The notes under the pieces were generated by a model, which was given only the letters and a program-made list of their open reading frames with translations, was not told the origin of the DNA and searched no databases. A stretch of 6,424 bases of DNA, taken from positions 1 to 6,424 of the forward strand of contig DMAO01000050.1 of the NCBI GenBank assembly GCA_003446545.1. The letters are read 5' to 3'. Of this stretch, positions 5,929-6,424 are shown in pieces (the first letter of the stretch is position 1; every line of letters starts with the position of its first letter). The translations under genes and the position numbers were made by a program. The stretch comes from Sphaerochaeta sp. Its GTDB lineage: Bacteria; Spirochaetota; Spirochaetia; Sphaerochaetales; Sphaerochaetaceae.

Positions 5929-6417
5929 CTATTGTAGATGCCCAGGAACACTAAATTCCTCATTGTTCAAGTTTTTTCGATGTTCGGAAGATACGGGAAC
6001 AGCTGTGATCCGTTGTTTGGTGCGATCTCTTTGTTGCTGTTCTACATGGCAAAAGAGTTGAATACTTTCATCATTGAGTTCGTCATTTGCCAGTAATTCC
6101 TTGAATGTCTTTCCTCTGCCATCTCTGCGCTTGAGCATTGTGGAACAGGGAATGGACAAACCAAGCTTGTGTATCGTCTCAATAGTTTTTTGTAGGAAGA
6201 ATATGCGTTTCATCAGCAACTCAGAATTTCCAGAAGGTTCATTACCTGAAAGATAGGAATATACTGTAGGGCGTGAGATTCCCAACATCTCTGACAAATC
6301 AGAAATGCTAGCGCCCAGTACCTTTTTTGCCTGTATAAATATCTCCCCAGTTGCCAAAACTTCATCTTTCTGTGTTTCTACAGCATTGGGCATCGCTTGC
6401 ATACATGATGAAATCAT
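5929..6417 (-). CDS. Helix-turn-helix DNA-binding protein (XRE-like)
   Basis: This 162-residue protein has a helix-turn-helix at about residues 37-58, SISDLSEMLGISRPTVYSYL, with the spacing of XRE/Cro-type domains: a first helix, the turn around LGIS, and a recognition helix RPTVYSYLSG. Residues 67-110 form a predicted helical region ending in GRGKTFKELLA, perhaps for dimer or partner contact. The tail from about 125 is polar and charged, probably disordered. It is the first gene of a two-gene unit, with the HSCDI gene 15 bp downstream, and is likely to regulate its own promoter, as is common for paired regulator cassettes (inferred). The reading frame stays open to the window edge (no in-frame stop in the seven bases before ATG 6417), so an earlier start cannot be ruled out. 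ATGs at residues 6 and 9 lack a good ribosome binding site. The promoter lies outside the window. Confidence 0.75.
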   Translation of the reverse strand: MISSCMQAMPNAVETQKDEVLATGEIFIQAKKVLGASISDLSEMLGISRPTVYSYLSGNEPSGNSELLMKRIFFLQKTIETIHKLGLSIPCSTMLKRRDGRGKTFKELLANDELNDESIQLFCHVEQQQRDRTKQRITAVPVSSEHRKNLNNEEFSVPGHLQ

Positions 6418-6424
6418 ATACTCA

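Overview
The window looks like chromosomal DNA from a spirochaete, most likely a Sphaerochaeta-like organism. This is inferred from the style of the secreted-protein signal peptide (…AFA/GGAAEKP), the moderate GC content, and a carbohydrate-degrading gene beside an ABC transporter operon. No marker gene confirms the taxon.

Layout. Bases 1-114 are the last 37 codons of a plus-strand gene resembling GH88 unsaturated glucuronyl hydrolases. Bases 115-639 hold no intact gene. They contain a minus-strand open stretch (186-452) that may be a decayed transposase, a 9-bp inverted repeat (503-536), and an extended -10 promoter (TGATATACT) just before the next gene. Bases 640-5084 form a tightly spaced four-gene plus-strand operon: a secreted solute-binding protein, a fused double permease (true start at 1763, not the in-frame TTG at 1715), an ATPase with a TOBE-like tail, and a short single-domain asparaginase. 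A perfect 11-bp stem-loop lies between the binding-protein and permease genes. Bases 5155-6417 hold two minus-strand genes in the opposite orientation: a helix-turn-helix protein and, 15 bp downstream, an unrecognised 252-residue protein with an HSCDI motif. Sampled lines of the latter are clearly AT-richer than the transporter operon.

How the genes work together. The transporter is of the ferric iron/polyamine/2-aminoethylphosphonate (Fbp/Pot/Phn) class. The binding protein has Leu-Glu-Glu where FbpA has its iron-binding Tyr-Tyr pair, so ferric iron is not a safe substrate call. The co-transcribed asparaginase keeps all expected catalytic residues, which raises the possibility that the operon imports and hydrolyses an amide-bearing or amino-acid-like compound.

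The minus-strand pair is the best candidate for something undescribed: a compact regulator plus unknown-effector cassette of different base composition. At its 3' end there is a second, protein-like reading frame (5081-5194) that ends across the asparaginase stop codon. This suggests either a frameshifted C-terminus or the scar of an older convergent gene at an insertion junction.
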